This document shows, in pieces, positions 11,356 through 24,300 of a stretch of 64,000 nucleotides of DNA. The first letter of the stretch is position 1; every line of letters begins with the position of its first letter. Origin of the DNA: Rhexocercosporidium sp. MPI-PUGE-AT-0058 (lineage: Eukaryota > Ascomycota > Leotiomycetes > Helotiales). The notes under the pieces are model-generated. The model was not told the origin of the DNA. It saw only the letters and a program-made list of their open reading frames with translations, and did not search any database. The position numbers were made by a program, and so were the translations under genes. The stretch covers positions 558,001 to 622,000 of the forward strand of contig JAGTJL010000017.1 in the NCBI GenBank assembly GCA_020746875.1. The letters are read 5' to 3'.

Positions 11356-14300
11356 ATGCCAAAACCACTGGTGGTGCTGGAATATGATGGCGACAACCTA
11401 GTAGAAGACAGCGCAAATGAAAGCATTCAGTATACATACGAACCACTGCCCGACGCTCATTATTTTAGACTCATCGAGCTACTTCCAGGGGAAGGTACCT
11501 CAAAGCTGGAATGCCATATTACCAGGCACCTGCTTGACGATTCTCAACGAGTTAACTACCGTGCAATCTCGTACACATGGATGGAATCACAATACGACAA
11601 CTTAGTGATATCCGGCAAGCGTGTTGAATTTCCTGGTCCTCGAGCCACACATTTGATACAACATCCAATCTGGTGCGAAGGGCGTAGGCTTCTGATTTCT
11701 ACCAACCTCCGCGACGCACTCCGCCGCTTCCGTCACCCAACGCTTCTCCAGAAATTTTGGATTGATGCGATATGTATCAATCAAGATGATCTGGAAGAGC
11801 GATCCCACCAGGTTATTCTCATGCCGAGGATCTATCACCTGTCGCTGGCAGTATGGTTCTGGTTGGGAGAATCTGATGAAGAAGCTGGTCATGCGCTCTG
11901 CTGGATCAACAAGCTTGATCAAGCCTTTTCGGGGTTGACGGAAATGCCATCACGATTAGACATATACAACTCAACTCTCATGCTCAGTCTTGGAATACAT
12001 CCTATCCATTCTCGAAACTGGAAGGCTTTGGTTGATCTCTTTCGACGGCCTGTTTTTCAGCGAATGTGGATTGTCCAGGAAATTGTCACGGCACGCAAAG
12101 TTATAGCGCATTGTGGCCCTTGGTCCATGGATTACGATTTGATTCAAGCAGTTGTAAACTTTCTTACACGCTGCTCTTGGGATTCGGAACTATCAACTTA
12201 CCACTCAGAAGGGGAGAATTTCTTCCACTGCATCAGTGTCGTCAGTAAAATCAAGAGCGAATGGCGCGATAACCGGCACAACATCAGGCCACGACTTGTT
12301 CTCGCAACTCGAAATTTCCGGGCCACTGATCCGAAAGATAAGATTTTCGCCTTGCTGGGACTCTTCAACGATTTCGCTCATCGGGAAGCATGCTATTTGG
12401 GTCTCTGTGATGCTTCCCATCGGACTGCAGCTTCCATGGCAGAAAGCGGAACAGACCAAGACAGGGTAAAGATAGATATGAGCTGGCACGAAAATACTGA
12501 GTGGAGTCGCGCGGGGAACGCCATTACCAAGGCCTTGGGAGAGCTCATTGCACATCAAGCAGAATCAAAGATGCGGGAACTTGAAGAAAGGCATGCCAAG
12601 ATCTTGCGGCATTCTCAAGACGAGCAGATATTATCTATACGTATCCGTTTGGTCAGGTACCTTCGGTGCTGTCTTTTTCAAGTACTGAGAGAAGTCAAAG
12701 CCTTTGTAGGATTGAGGGAAGATGAACCAGTAGCCCCCGAGGTCCAGCAATTGCTAGATGGCGAGGACGAAAAATATCTTTCGACTAACACAGAGAGCGT
12801 GGAATTTCTGAGCAACGCGATTCAGATGGATACACAAGATGGTGAGTTCAGGACGGTTCAAAGCTTCATTGTGCACGTGCTTAATACCGTGGGCGAGGAG
12901 CTTTCGAAAGCTCAAGAGCTCAAAACTAGCGAGGACGTGGCCATTTTGTGGGCGACTCAACTATTTGTTTGCCAACGAAGAATTATCCATTTCCTCCAGC
13001 TCATTCTGTTCACGACTGCAACACCAGACGATAGTGTTGATGATATTGCGGATCAAATGAATGGCCTTGCTACAGATGTCCAGCAAGTGCCATTCTGCTC
13101 CACAGCTCACGGAAGACCATTTGATCATGACATAGGACAGATCTGCATTTTGCATATGCATGGGCGGTACATACTCTCAACTAGTAGCTGTGATAAAGAT
13201 TTCTTTATCCCGGCAATGAAAGCAGCAGCTCGTTCAACTGCTCCACCGCACCCTGGCTGCACTATGAGCGAGGATTCTTGGCGACTTGTAAAGGCCTTTG
13301 TAGGAGATTTAAGTGAATGGAGTCAAGAGACTTCAACGCTCTTGGTTAGAGGTAACCTGGAATTTGGCGAGGATGGCCAGCTGTCTGAAATTCCTCCGAG
13401 TGCAGAGAGAGTACTAGATATGGGCTGGTTGAACAACCCCTTCGAATCTTATCTGGTAAGCTGCCTAGGTGTTCGACGGATCACAAGCTCATGATTGTAG
13501 GAACACGAACACCACCCACGAAGCAGGACGAGCCCTCTTCAGCACTGGTCCTGGAGTGATGATATTTCCCGGATGCCCGATTACCATCTCCAAATCAACG
13601 ACGTCTATAGAGAATTCATGCTTCGGTGTCTTCACGACGATCCGGATTTATTGATTTTCTCAACCATTGAACAAAACTCTTCCCGAATGGCAAACCTTCC
13701 TTCATGGGTCCCTGACTTTAGTATATCAATATCTCGTAACCTCCTTCTCTTTCCAGAGCTAGGTATTGAGATACCCTACACTGCTTCCGGGGATGCCAAA
13801 GTCGAGGTCTCCTGGACACCCGATCATCCAGACATACTCAAGATCAAAGGACACAGGATCGATAGCATCAAGTTTCTCGCCGAGCCAGATGCATCTGAGG
13901 ATGTCTTTTGGTTCGTTGATGAAATTGGAAAGCTTTTAGACGGTCTACCTGATGTTTATCCGGCAGGCGGGACAAGAGATGATGCTTTATGGCGGACTTT
14001 CATTGCGAACTCCACGAGTGCGCCGGAATATACATACCCCGCACCTCAAGAATTTTCAGTCGATGTCCACGCACTCAGAGATGACAAAAGCAGTAGGGGA
14101 GATTCCCAAACCTCATCAACAGCACCACCCCCTCCCCCACCTCTCAACGAACAAGCTCTCTCACACTCCGTGGTAGTCCAATACAATTTGCCTTCGCACC
14201 GCCCACCGCCACCATCACCACCACGGTCTTCTGAATCACGACCCCCGATTCCACCTCCCCAAGATACGGGGATATATAACGAAGATACCGAAAGCATGCC

Positions 14301-14655
14301 TGAAGACGATCGATCCGATAGCTCGTCGGACGAGTCGCCCGAGAACAACTCAAGGAGAATTTACTGGGAGGCTGCCAAGAGAACTGCCGCTGGGAGGCGT
14401 TTTTTTGTTACAGAGACTGGTCTCTTTGGCCTTGCACCGTTATCTGCGCTAGAAGGTGATCTGGTGTGCATTTTCGCTGGTGGGAGACTTCCATATGTTA
14501 TCCGATCGAATCAGGCATCTGGAGATGGAGTAGCTGAGCAACCAGGGACGCTGGATACCTACACTTTGGTCGGTGAATGTTACTGCCATGGGATTTGTGA
14601 GGGGCAGGTTTTGGAGCGCGAGGATTTCTGTTGGGAGAGTTTTCTGCTCAAGTAG
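11356..14655 (+). CDS. HET-domain (heterokaryon incompatibility) protein
   Basis: 1084 aa in two exons, 11356-13455 and 13501-14655 (45-nt intron, phase 0). The HET signature is clear: RAISYTW at 69-75, WIDAICINQDD at about 135-145, then ERSHQVILMPRIY to 160 and WFWLGE just after. HET domains act in allorecognition and trigger cell death when unlike partners meet; many paralogues have unknown partners. The middle (about 400-700) is helical without a known domain. The second exon has a proline-rich segment (PPPPPP and PPPPSPP runs) followed by an acidic Ser/Asp patch. The C-terminus ends with the usual HET tail: GLFGLAP, GDLVCIFAGG, PYVIR, then VGECYCHGICEGQ. No NACHT or WD40 repeats are visible. 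The frame has no breaks, so it looks functional. It is flanked on the same strand by two SRPK-like genes. Confidence 0.93.
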
Positions 14656-16051
14656 CGAAGGCGCAACTTGTTTGTCCTCAACTGATGGTCTGCCAGTTTC
14701 CTATCAGATCCCTATTCTCGTCTAACTTTCGCAAGCTTTTCCCGATCGAGACAATTCACAACACCACGCCGCATTGGCATTATTGAACGATCGAAAATGG
14801 CTCATCTCATTTAGCTTGTCGTTCAGGCACTATCCATCTCATGATCTCTATTGCTTGTCTCGTTTCCAACATCCCTTTTCACATCGTACAATCCGTTGCC
14901 ATATCCATTTAGGGAATAGTCCCCCCGCTTCTGCATTAAGATGAACTCTTCCAGCTGTCTGGTCCCCTTTCTTATGACGCTCGTGTCTATGCGAATGGCG
15001 ATGAAGGTTGGGTGTGCATAGTTTTTGTGGCACATCAACTTTTCGCAAGTGTTAACGCGTGACAATTGACATGTGACCGTTGAGTCACATGATTGAGTTA
15101 TCACAAAAGGCAGTGGCATTTCTACCTAGTTTGTAGTGTTGGAGCCTACTGCTGCCTGTCATTCAGATGCTTCATATAAGCATCAATAGCTATAGTCTCA
15201 AATACGATAACTCAAACCAAATTCATGAATCGTTCTATATGCCACCAAGCGCGTTAAGCTAGCTTACCCAGCTTGAATTGCTAACAGCAAAGACCTGCCG
15301 CAATCTCGAATGGGTGACGTGATATTGCGCTTAGCCTCTAGGAAGTATGGACGAAAAGCCGATTTTGTAAGCGACTGTACCATATTTCTAGTGCATTCAG
15401 CGCCTTCATGAACCTCTTTAGGAAGGTCTCGGCTCAACGAGCTCTATCTATGGTCCTGGCGATTTGGCCGACTCTTGCTTCATTTCGGCAGGCGGACGGC
15501 TATGCTACTCTGTTCCGTTCACTGTATATTTAACCCTCCTTTGATCCAGGAACGCTTTCTAGGAAACCCGACAATGGCGACCAAAAAGGACCACTTCGAT
15601 TTCTTAATCCCCGGAGCTCAGAACCAATCAATCACCAGGACTCGAACTGGTGCTGTTGTTTCGAAGCGAGAGGGAATTTCACTCAGTTTCCCTTTAACTG
15701 CGATTCTGTACATACAGTCCATGTCGCTGACGGCGCTATAGGAAAGCCTGGAAGCGAGACGACCGTGCCCTGAAGGGAGTCATATCAGCCACTAAGACGA
15801 GCCCCGCACGCTGTAGAACCCTGAAGCAGACGTGGATGCCGCAGGTATGTAAGAGTGTCTGTCGAGAAGCCAGCCTCCCACAAAGACTCGCGCGGCTGAG
15901 ATTGTATAGCCCATTTACGATTCTCTCTACTCTGTTCTGTTCGTTCATACACTGTGGCTCTCTTCTCCATCAGGCTCCGTCAACACGAGCCAACTTACGA
16001 CCTTGAAGTACCTTCGTTCGTTTCCCGCCCGGAATAACCTTACACTCTCAT
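14656..16051. other. 1.4-kb intergenic region between HET and kinase genes
   Basis: No coding region is supported. A 20-base inverted repeat (6-bp arms) at 15633-15652 has a tRNA T-arm-like loop but no surrounding cloverleaf. The last few hundred bases should hold the kinase promoter. Confidence 0.45.
15633..15652. repeat. Short inverted repeat (6-bp arms, 8-nt loop)
   Basis: CACCAG pairs with CTGGTG around an 8-nt loop. It is a stand-alone small hairpin and may be chance. Confidence 0.4.
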
Positions 16052-17589
16052 ATGGCATCCCTTTTTCGCCGATTGCCCTGCCTTGGCCGAGTATGGAAAC
16101 CTCTCGCCTTTTCCAACTCCAACTTCCCGCAAATCCCACTGGGCGAGAAGATAGAGGAGGAGCTCTTTATCGACTACTGTGCATCGCGCTACTACCCGGT
16201 CCTTATTGGCCAAATTCTCAAGGATCGCTATCAGATTGTGGGCAAGCTGGGCTTTGGAGCTAGCTCGACTATTTGGTTGGCACGCGACCTAGAGTAAGAA
16301 CTGACCATGTCCACTCATTCGCCCTGCTACACGCGAAGCTCTACTGACACATAGTCGAATTCAGGGGTCGCCGGCACGTGTCTCTGAAGCTTGTTGTACA
16401 TTTCGAGTCCATGGGCGCGCAGCTGGATCATGAGCTCTCGATGTACAAGCGTATTTCCGCGTCTTCGTCCAAACATGCGGGTCGCGGCGCCGTGAGGGAA
16501 CTTCTGGACTCGTTCGATGTTATAGGACCAGATGGATCTCACCGATGCCTGGTGCATCCTCCACTGTGGGAGAGCGTCTTGACTTTCCTTCACCGAAACC
16601 CGGTCAGGAGACTACCCGTACCGGTCCTCGCCTTCGTCCTCCGTCGCCTCTGTCTTGCTTTAGACTTTTTGCACACCGAGTGCCAAATCATCCACACAGG
16701 TACGTGCGAGGGGAGCTATCCAGCCCTTTTAATTTTCATTTTTTCAAGTAACAATTCACCTACCAAAAACTATACTGAGCTGCTACGGCGTAGATATCAA
16801 AGCCGATAATATCATGTTTGGTATTGAGGACGATTCGGTTTTCACCGCATTCGAGGAGGAAGAGTTGATCCACCCATCTCCTCGAAAGATGATAGATGGA
16901 CGAACCGTCTATCTGTCACGCGAACTCCGGATACCAAAGACCTGGGGCGCACCGGTACTCTGTGATTTTGGCTCTGCCGTTGTCGGGGACACTGAGCATA
17001 TCGAGGACGTACAGCCCGATATTTACAGAGCACCCGAAGTCATACTCGAAGCGCCGTGGTCGTATCAGATTGATATATGGAACACGGGCTGCATGGTAAG
17101 GAACTCAAATCGAAAATGAGGCTTCGCAGATATAGTAGCTGACTTGCCGCCGTATCGTTTCACAGATCTGGGATATTTTCCAAGGTGGTCACTTATTTAC
17201 AGGACACGATCCAGAGCATCACTCGTACCGTAGCCGAGCGCACCTTGCTGAGATGATTGCATTAATTGGGCCGCCTCCGCAAACGCTGGTGCATTCGGGC
17301 AGGTCGAGTCCCAAATTCTTCACAGATACTGGTAAGCGCGACGTCCCCAACATAGGAATAACAGGTCTCCACTTCCTTGCTGACAACACTCGCTCGTTCT
17401 CCAGGAGATTTTCGTGCAGATTTTACACTCCCAGATTGCACATCGCTCGAGGAGAGAGAAGTTGGCCTGGAGGGCGAGAGTCGAGAGAAGTTCCTCGCCA
17501 TGATGCGGAAGATGCTCCATTGGGAAGCTTCGAAGCGGTCCTCGGCGAAGGCGCTGGCCGACGAGGAATGGATCTTGGAGAACATGTAG
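16052..17589 (+). CDS. SRPK-like serine/threonine protein kinase
   Basis: 409 aa in five exons: 16052-16293, 16365-16699, 16794-17095, 17166-17331, 17405-17589 (introns 70-94 nt). All core residues are present: glycine loop LGFGASST (66-73), Lys89 of the HVSLK motif, Glu104, catalytic loop HTDIKADN with Asp193, Lys195 and Asn198, DFG at 250-252 and YRAPE afterwards. The HTDIK loop, GRRHVSLK and the insertion between Asn198 and DFG mark the SRPK group, which phosphorylates Arg/Ser-repeat proteins in splicing and mRNA export. The short length and the N-terminal extension, which looks basic and organelle-signal-like (SLFRRLPCLGRVW), suggest one of the many fungal accessory SRPK paralogues rather than the single conserved SRPK. 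The substrate is unknown. The catalytic loop is split by intron 2 at the same phase as in the degenerate gene at 8078-9236, which suggests shared ancestry. Confidence 0.88.
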
Positions 17590-20473
17590 AGAGGTATTTA
17601 TGGGCGTGATGCCGACCGCAGACAGCCTGACCCGAAGTAGTATATGCTTAGTTCTAATTATGGGAGGGGGTGGGGGCACCCCCGTCTAAGAGCCAGGTCC
17701 TACATGTTCTGTCCGGGCTCACTAGCCGCCAAACATAAGTTGCGGGTAGTATGGCCGTCAAATATGTCGCTATATGAGGCCGATGTCCATTGGCCCCCCT
17801 GTTCTGAATTATGGAGCATGTACGTTAGAAAATAAAGTTCATTTACATATTCCAAGGCACCCTAGCCACAGCACAGCGCCTCAGTAAGAGACTATTAGAG
17901 AAGTATGGAATATAAGTAATTTACTTTTGAGTAATCGAATGATGGGTGGCTAAGCAAAATTGGGGAGGATTTAGTAGTCCTTATGTACAGTAATCGCCTT
18001 CAAAACTACTAATCACTTCCAAATGACTTGAAGGAAGGCAGCGGGGCAAAATGAAGGCTACATAGTAGCAGTCTCATCCTCAACGTGAAATGAACAATGA
18101 AGGTGAGAACCTCGCGTTGGATGAGGATTTTCTAGAGTACCGCGCAATTGTGAAGAACCGATAGAGTATAGATTCTACGCAAATTCGCGTGCCCATGTGG
18201 AGCTTTCTCTTCTTGGGAATTATTCAAGTCAGTTTGCATCGCCAATGAAAACGAAGTACCGCATTCTCGCTTAAACCAATATCAACAACAGGAGTGGCGA
18301 TCGAGGCTGCCAGTCAGACCCAGGTTAGAAGAACGATAACGGTGGAGGCAAAACAATACAAACATTTACATACAACACCCATATCGAGAGACTTGTACAC
18401 CCGCAATTTCCCATCATCTCATGCTCGCGGTCGCAGCTGGACAAACACGCAACGACTGCTTAAAGCCAGCAAAAAAATGCCCCCCAGTCTCCTCAACACA
18501 CCAACGACGCCAATCTCCAGCCCAGCAAGATCAGACAATCACAAATCTCTGACTCAACTCATCATTCTTAGTCTCAATCCCGGCGTGTCTTTCTAGGAAC
18601 TCGCCATTCATAATACCCCGCACAGGCACGACGAAAGCGATGCTATCAACACGCCACACGTGACCTTTCAGTATTTTTATACCTAGTCCGGCGGAACCCA
18701 GAACCATCTAGACCACCACTAGGAGCTTTCTCTACTACACACCTACCAAATAAATCCATGTCCGGTACCCCAGACCCATCTCTATCTCGCTCTCGGATCT
18801 TTTTTTTGACAGGAATAGAAGATACAGACGACTTTCAGCCAGTCTAGTCTAGTTAGCTCTACAAAAACGAAGGACTCGCTCCAGACCGCCTTCTCGATCG
18901 AGACAGCTGAAGGCTAAGATGTCTTGGCAGGGCGAGCTGAGGACGAGTCTAGAATGTATCTTGAGTTAGTGATGGATGCTAGTCTTGAGCGGAATGCAGC
19001 GGAGCAAGTTTGAATGTTCTGCGTGCAAAGATGCGGAGTGGGAGATTTGCGTCACCTCACTTCACTTCGCTTCGGTCGACTTGTTGAAGGAAAAACAATT
19101 CCGCTTCAACTTAGGACCTGAAGAACGACCTTGACACACAAAAATTCTATGCAGTATTTCTTCAGCTTATTCAAGCCGAGGAGCTGAAGCGAGAGAGAAC
19201 CACCAAGGCCGAGCCTCATCCACTACGTAGCTAACTCGATTACAGACTATTCCACCGATCCAACCACGCAGCTACGTTCTGCATGGAGTTGGTTCAGGTT
19301 TTGCCAAGGCTCCAATTGTTAGTGCTGGTATAAGTCCGTGGTGCGAGCGAGCAAGCTAGGAAGATAGGCTGGTGCTTGATACGCAGTAGTGCATTTTTAT
19401 GATGCATGGCTTTCATGGCTTTTTCTGGCGTTGTGCAAGTGTAAGATAAAAGTTGGGGAGAGGCGGAAGGAGCAGGAGGGGGAGGTGAGGGGAATTGGCT
19501 TGGCATGTAAGGGAGAAAATCATTCAGTACAACATTGTGCAGGATTTGATCCTGACCTCGAATGATCAGCCCGTGGTACTAATTGATCATTGCGCTTGAG
19601 GATTATGCAAGGTACATGCACTTGGTACTTAAGATTGATAGACAAGCAGGGGAACAAGCACACAGCATGAAGATCATGTCATGTCAGGAGAGTATCGCTG
19701 ATGCAGATCGTAGACATCTTTTTTGATATTTATTCTGTCTGTGTGGGGGTGCATATGCAAATGTAGTGACCACTCTCGTGCATCGCAATACTTTAATCAG
19801 AATGACCTTCCTGTCAAAGAGCAATCATGATACCCAATACCAATACCGATCCAAGTCCAAGCTTCCCCTTCCATCTATCCCAGCCAGCCAATCCCACGGA
19901 TCATATCCTTTCCCCAGAATCCAGAATCGAAAATAGTCAATTCAACAAACCACAAAACCCATTGTACTGTAGTCCAGCCATCTAAAGTAACTCCATCGCA
20001 AAATGTAACCATGTCAAAAGCCGTCCCAAATTTCGACTTTACTTCCTTGTACTCTTCCGATGCCGGTTTGTAAGGCAATTGGACACCTCCCTTCGATACA
20101 CAAGTGGGTGGTGGTGGAACAACGTGTTCCCCATGAGACCGGATAACAAAATCGTGGCGCTTATTTCGAGGGAAAGACAAAAAAGAAACTGCGCTCGAGC
20201 AAGAACTCCGAAAGCATAGTGATGAGACAAAGGAAATTATAGGCCGAGTCGGTCGAGATAATTGTTCGTGGAAACGATGAGTGTGGCAGATTTCGATATA
20301 CGCAGAAAAAAGCAAAAGTTGTAAGCAGGCAGAAAGTATGATGTTCAAATATGCGTGCACCCGGCTCTCGCATGGTCTCTCCCGGTTTCGATGTTCCAAC
20401 CATTGCATGATGCACCCTACCGGCATTACATGGATCATATGTCCATAAATGATAGGGCTCCTGCATTGAGGGA
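17590..20473. other. 2.9-kb gene-free region
   Basis: No frame longer than about 100 codons has recognisable content. A possible AATAAA polyadenylation word for the kinase lies at 17831-17836. The 3' UTR of the minus-strand gene ending at 20474 should enter from the right. A long untranslated RNA or the 5' end of an undetected gene is possible, but I cannot support either. Confidence 0.45.
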
Positions 20474-21352
20474 TCACGACGAGACAGCAGCGGTGTTCTT
20501 CTTTCCGAGAAGACTCCATCTTTGCTTCTTCGGCTTCTGCTCGACCACCGGCGCCGCTTTTGTTGGCGTTCTGGGTTTTGGTCCTTGTGGGGTTTCGAAA
20601 AGGGGTGCTTCGCCTAATTTCCTTGCGGTACTGGTGTGAAGACGATCAAAGATATCTTGCTCGGCAAAGACAGTTCCTTTAGGTTTATCGGTCTTTGACA
20701 ATTGCCGTGTATTAACTGGTCTCTCAGTAGAAGGGCCGGCAATCTCAAGGTTGTCGGAAGAATTGTTTGAGTTGGTGCTAGTACCAGAGCTAACAACCGG
20801 GGATACTTCTGTAGATGAAATCAGTCGATTGTCGAGCTGTGCTTGGAAAGCGGAGAGGGAAAATGATGCTTGTTGGAGGTTTGTGGAGGAAGTACCTTCG
20901 GATTGAATGTTACTTCCCAATGGGCTGGGTCCAAGTCCAGAATCGTGGTACGAGTGGCCTCGTTGAGGTCTATATCTGTTTTGCCTATGGTCGTTCGCAC
21001 CATCCATCTTGTCGAACCAAGTTGGGTTGAAGCTGTTGTAACTAGCGTTCCTAGGAAGGGGAGGTGCTTGAGAGCTAGGACCGGCTGCTGAGTTCATGTA
21101 GGACATCGTTGATAGAGAACTTGGCGTTCTGCTCATAACCATCTCGCTCCTTCTCTTGTGCTGTTCCTTGATCTTGGGGCGATCGTCTCTCGACCAGCTA
21201 GAGGGAGCTCCGCTAAGCGCATCGACAGCAGCATGGGTGGGTGTATGTTTGTATGGGACGACGACAACCGCATCTGGATCCTTCTGTTTCTCTGCTGCCT
21301 TGTGATCCTTCGCAGCCTTCTTCGAGGCCTTGAGTTTCGAGAATATTGACAT
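20474..21352 (-). CDS. Uncharacterised serine-rich disordered protein with lysine-rich ends
   Basis: 292 aa in one exon. The N-terminus is a basic amphipathic stretch (FSKLKASKKAAKDHKAAEKQK) and the C-terminus is basic with an aromatic (KPKKQRWSLLGKK). Between them lies a Ser/Asn/Pro/Gln-rich, mostly disordered region with a short conserved-looking block, AEQDIFDRLHTSTARKLGEAP. I know no family function. The basic ends could bind membranes or nucleic acid. The unbroken frame, clean ATG and structured codon use argue for a real gene. It is isolated between two long gene-free regions (2.9 kb downstream, 4 kb upstream), a layout often seen for regulated genes with long untranslated regions. Confidence 0.72.
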   Translation of the reverse strand: MSIFSKLKASKKAAKDHKAAEKQKDPDAVVVVPYKHTPTHAAVDALSGAPSSWSRDDRPKIKEQHKRRSEMVMSRTPSSLSTMSYMNSAAGPSSQAPPLPRNASYNSFNPTWFDKMDGANDHRQNRYRPQRGHSYHDSGLGPSPLGSNIQSEGTSSTNLQQASFSLSAFQAQLDNRLISSTEVSPVVSSGTSTNSNNSSDNLEIAGPSTERPVNTRQLSKTDKPKGTVFAEQDIFDRLHTSTARKLGEAPLFETPQGPKPRTPTKAAPVVEQKPKKQRWSLLGKKNTAAVSS

Positions 21353-24300
21353 GATTGCGGCTGGTTGGTGTATTGTTGATTGGGGTCCTCAGGTGTTTGA
21401 AAACAGATGGGGAGTCGGAGGATATTTGAATGGGGTGTCGAGCTGTGACGCTGACACTGAGGGTCGACCCGCTCTTTTCTAGGCTGCTGAGGCGTTTTCT
21501 AGGTTCTTGGAGCTGCAGGACCTTGGAATATATATTCCGGGCCGCACTTTTTTTGATTGGCTCCCGAGTGGGATGACTGCCTCACTGAGTATTGATCAGC
21601 GAGACTTGCGGGAGTCTAGTTTAGACAATAGCGGAAGACCGGTGCTGAGCCAGTAAGGGAGATGGTTGGCGATAGTCTGTGACGAGCGAGTTAGTGTTAC
21701 TCTATCGAGGATGGTCCCAATTCTTGACAACAGCTGCAGTCAACCAAAAAAAAAACTATCGAATTTACCGGGACAACGCTTCGTATATCGAGGGATATGA
21801 CCGTTGAAGTGAGGTATTGGCGCCCTTGGCGTACCAAGAACTTGGAAAGCCTGAGGTCTGGAATTGGAGAAGAGAGGGAGGGGTAGGTTGAGGAGCGAGG
21901 GAGAAATCAAAGAAGAAGGAAGTTTGGTTGCTGAGTGACGATAGAAGGTGGAATAAGAGAAAGGGCAAAGTGCGTATGTACGGTACTTTAGAGGAGCAGA
22001 ACAGAGCGAGGTAGCTTAGAGGCTTTGAATTCAGATCCCAGGGATACGAGGCGCTGCGCTCATGCATACGCAGGTCTTATTGCTTGCTCGATTCTTTTCT
22101 CCGCGCCTCCCGTGCTAGGGCGTCAGCTGAAGCTGGGCTTGCCTGGCCTGGCACTGACACTTGCATCCCAAAATAATAAGCGTAGTAGCAGTGGGGAGGG
22201 AGCGATATTGCACGGTAAAACACTGCCTCGAATAGGAATAGCTCCGTATCGTAACGTTGGGCTGGTCTTGCGTGCGGCGTGGCTTGTGGATGTGGTTGTG
22301 TGTGCGCAAAGGTGGTGATGCTGTTGGTGCAGCAGCACCACAATCAAATCCGCCGTTGGGCCATGGGACGGTGCCTGGCTAGGCCGTGTTTTTTCTTCTT
22401 TTCTCGACGTCGGATTTGGCACACATCCCAGTCAAACTCACTGATAAGAGACGGGGCAGCGGGTCTAACAGTACAGTACTCTATGGGTCTTACTTGGATC
22501 GGAGGTGATGAGATGAGTACTGTGAGGATACAGAGGAGTGGGTTGTTGTGAAAGTATAAAAAAAGACAGGAGTCAAAATGATCCTCGAAAACCAGAAATA
22601 CATTTGACTGGGATGCAAAGAAGTATAAGGTACGTAATCTCTCTTTCTTTCCCTCTCTCCCTCGACGGTCCTCGGTTGCCCAGTCGTGTGGCAAAGATGT
22701 GGTATGAGGATGGGTGATGCATCTTGTCCTCCGTATAGAAACCTGCATTCTGTCCTCTATTGATTGCACTGTACACAGAATCGTCTTGCATATGGTTGTG
22801 CAGATGGCGAGCAACCGAGGAAGTGTGTCGGATTCCAGGTTCCCACCCATCCACGGACCACGATGCCGCCATGCCCATGCCATGCCAGTAGCAGATGCAT
22901 GGCTCGCAATCCTCTCCACTGGCAACCTGGCCAGGGAACGAGCATGCAAGCTGATGGGACTGTAACACAACTCCCCCCTTCAAGCTAATCGGATCATTTC
23001 TATCGGGTTTATTTTGTTTGGCCGCTTTCAACTCTTCGAAGCCTCGAAGGATCGGCTGGGCGTCAGGGGTTATCAACACCCAGGAAAAGCCACGACATGC
23101 TGTACAGTAGAAACCTGGCTTCTTATCAAACCATCCGATTGTTTGCCAATCAAAAGTCTACATAAAGTAGACGGATTCCTGTTTCATTCCCAATTCTCGA
23201 CTGGCAACCTTGAAACTCCATTGTACGTTTTTGAGTTTCCACCGCAAAATCGCAAAATTAAACTTGATTATGTGTCTCACGATAAGACAGCGCAGCCCGT
23301 TTTGCCACTATTGATGTCCTTCTCCCGCTTGTAGTGGTGGATCAAGCACTGACGGAGGCGTCAACGTGCTAGCCTAGCAGAAACCTTATGGAACTTGTGT
23401 TTACGGATGAGACTTCCAGCTAAGAATATGGACTGCCAAAAACTCTATCACGAACACCTGCAGCAATCCACAGAAGTTTCGATCATGAGACGTAGAGTCT
23501 GAGGTCTAGAATTCTGTTAAGTTCAGACGTTCTTTTCCAAGAGGGGATCTTGCCGATTCCCATCAGCTAGAGAAGAGCAAGCCGTCCAAACCTTCACTCG
23601 GCAGCCCGGGAAATCAATCAATATTGCCTTGTTCTGCATCGAGTCTGGGGCAGCAAAAGGAGGCTTAAGAAGACAGGATCTTGAGTGGAACGCCTTTAGA
23701 CGAGGAGGCTCGGCCTTCCAATTGATGTTCGCCACTAACTTCGCTACCCCTGACTGATTGTCAGCCCAACGCCTCGAATGACAGGGCAGGCCGTTTGGTG
23801 ACGCCACTATCTATCTTAATTTTTATACCGAAAACCCTCAAAAGTACCAGTACACTGATTTATACAAGGCTTGCCTCCCCCTGGCTCTGGTCTAAGATCC
23901 AATTGATAGCTCGTTTGAGATTCCGAGAGGATGACTGCATTGTGAAGCTTATCAAAGTTGACAGAAACACGGGCTGGTAGCCAGCCAAGATAAGACGAAA
24001 TCTCCTGTACTGCCTTGGCTTCGAGATTGATTGCTAGACGAACGTCATCTGTTCAATTGTCACACTCTTTGCTCGGATTGATATTCATTGCTCTGTCCCA
24101 AAAAGGGGATTTCCTTTGCACAGCTAAGTACCGAATTTGGAGTTGCCTCGCAGTCTTCCGATTTGGATTCCGATGTTCCTAATCAACTTTATTTATTGTA
24201 TTGTCTCTCAGCCCTGCTCTCCTTATCTCTTGACCGCTCGCTCTGGGCCTTGCCTGGCCGCGTTCCGATCTCCTTTCCCCTGCGATGTGCAGCGTAGCCT

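Noticed and set aside
15601..15700. Possible tRNA-like segment (TTCGAGTC-type loop with 6-bp stem)
   Set aside because: The loop is 8 nt instead of 7 and no acceptor, D or anticodon arms can be built around it.
8078..17589. The two SRPK-like genes as a recent duplication
   Set aside because: Apart from kinase motifs and one shared intron phase, the proteins differ greatly in length, intron number and sequence, so any common origin is old.
19875..20519. 214-codon minus frame running into the disordered-protein gene
   Set aside because: It overlaps the 3' end of the better-supported gene in another frame and has random composition.
22025..23079. Several overlapping 90-208-codon frames on both strands
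   Set aside because: They contradict one another, are biased in composition and carry no recognisable domain.
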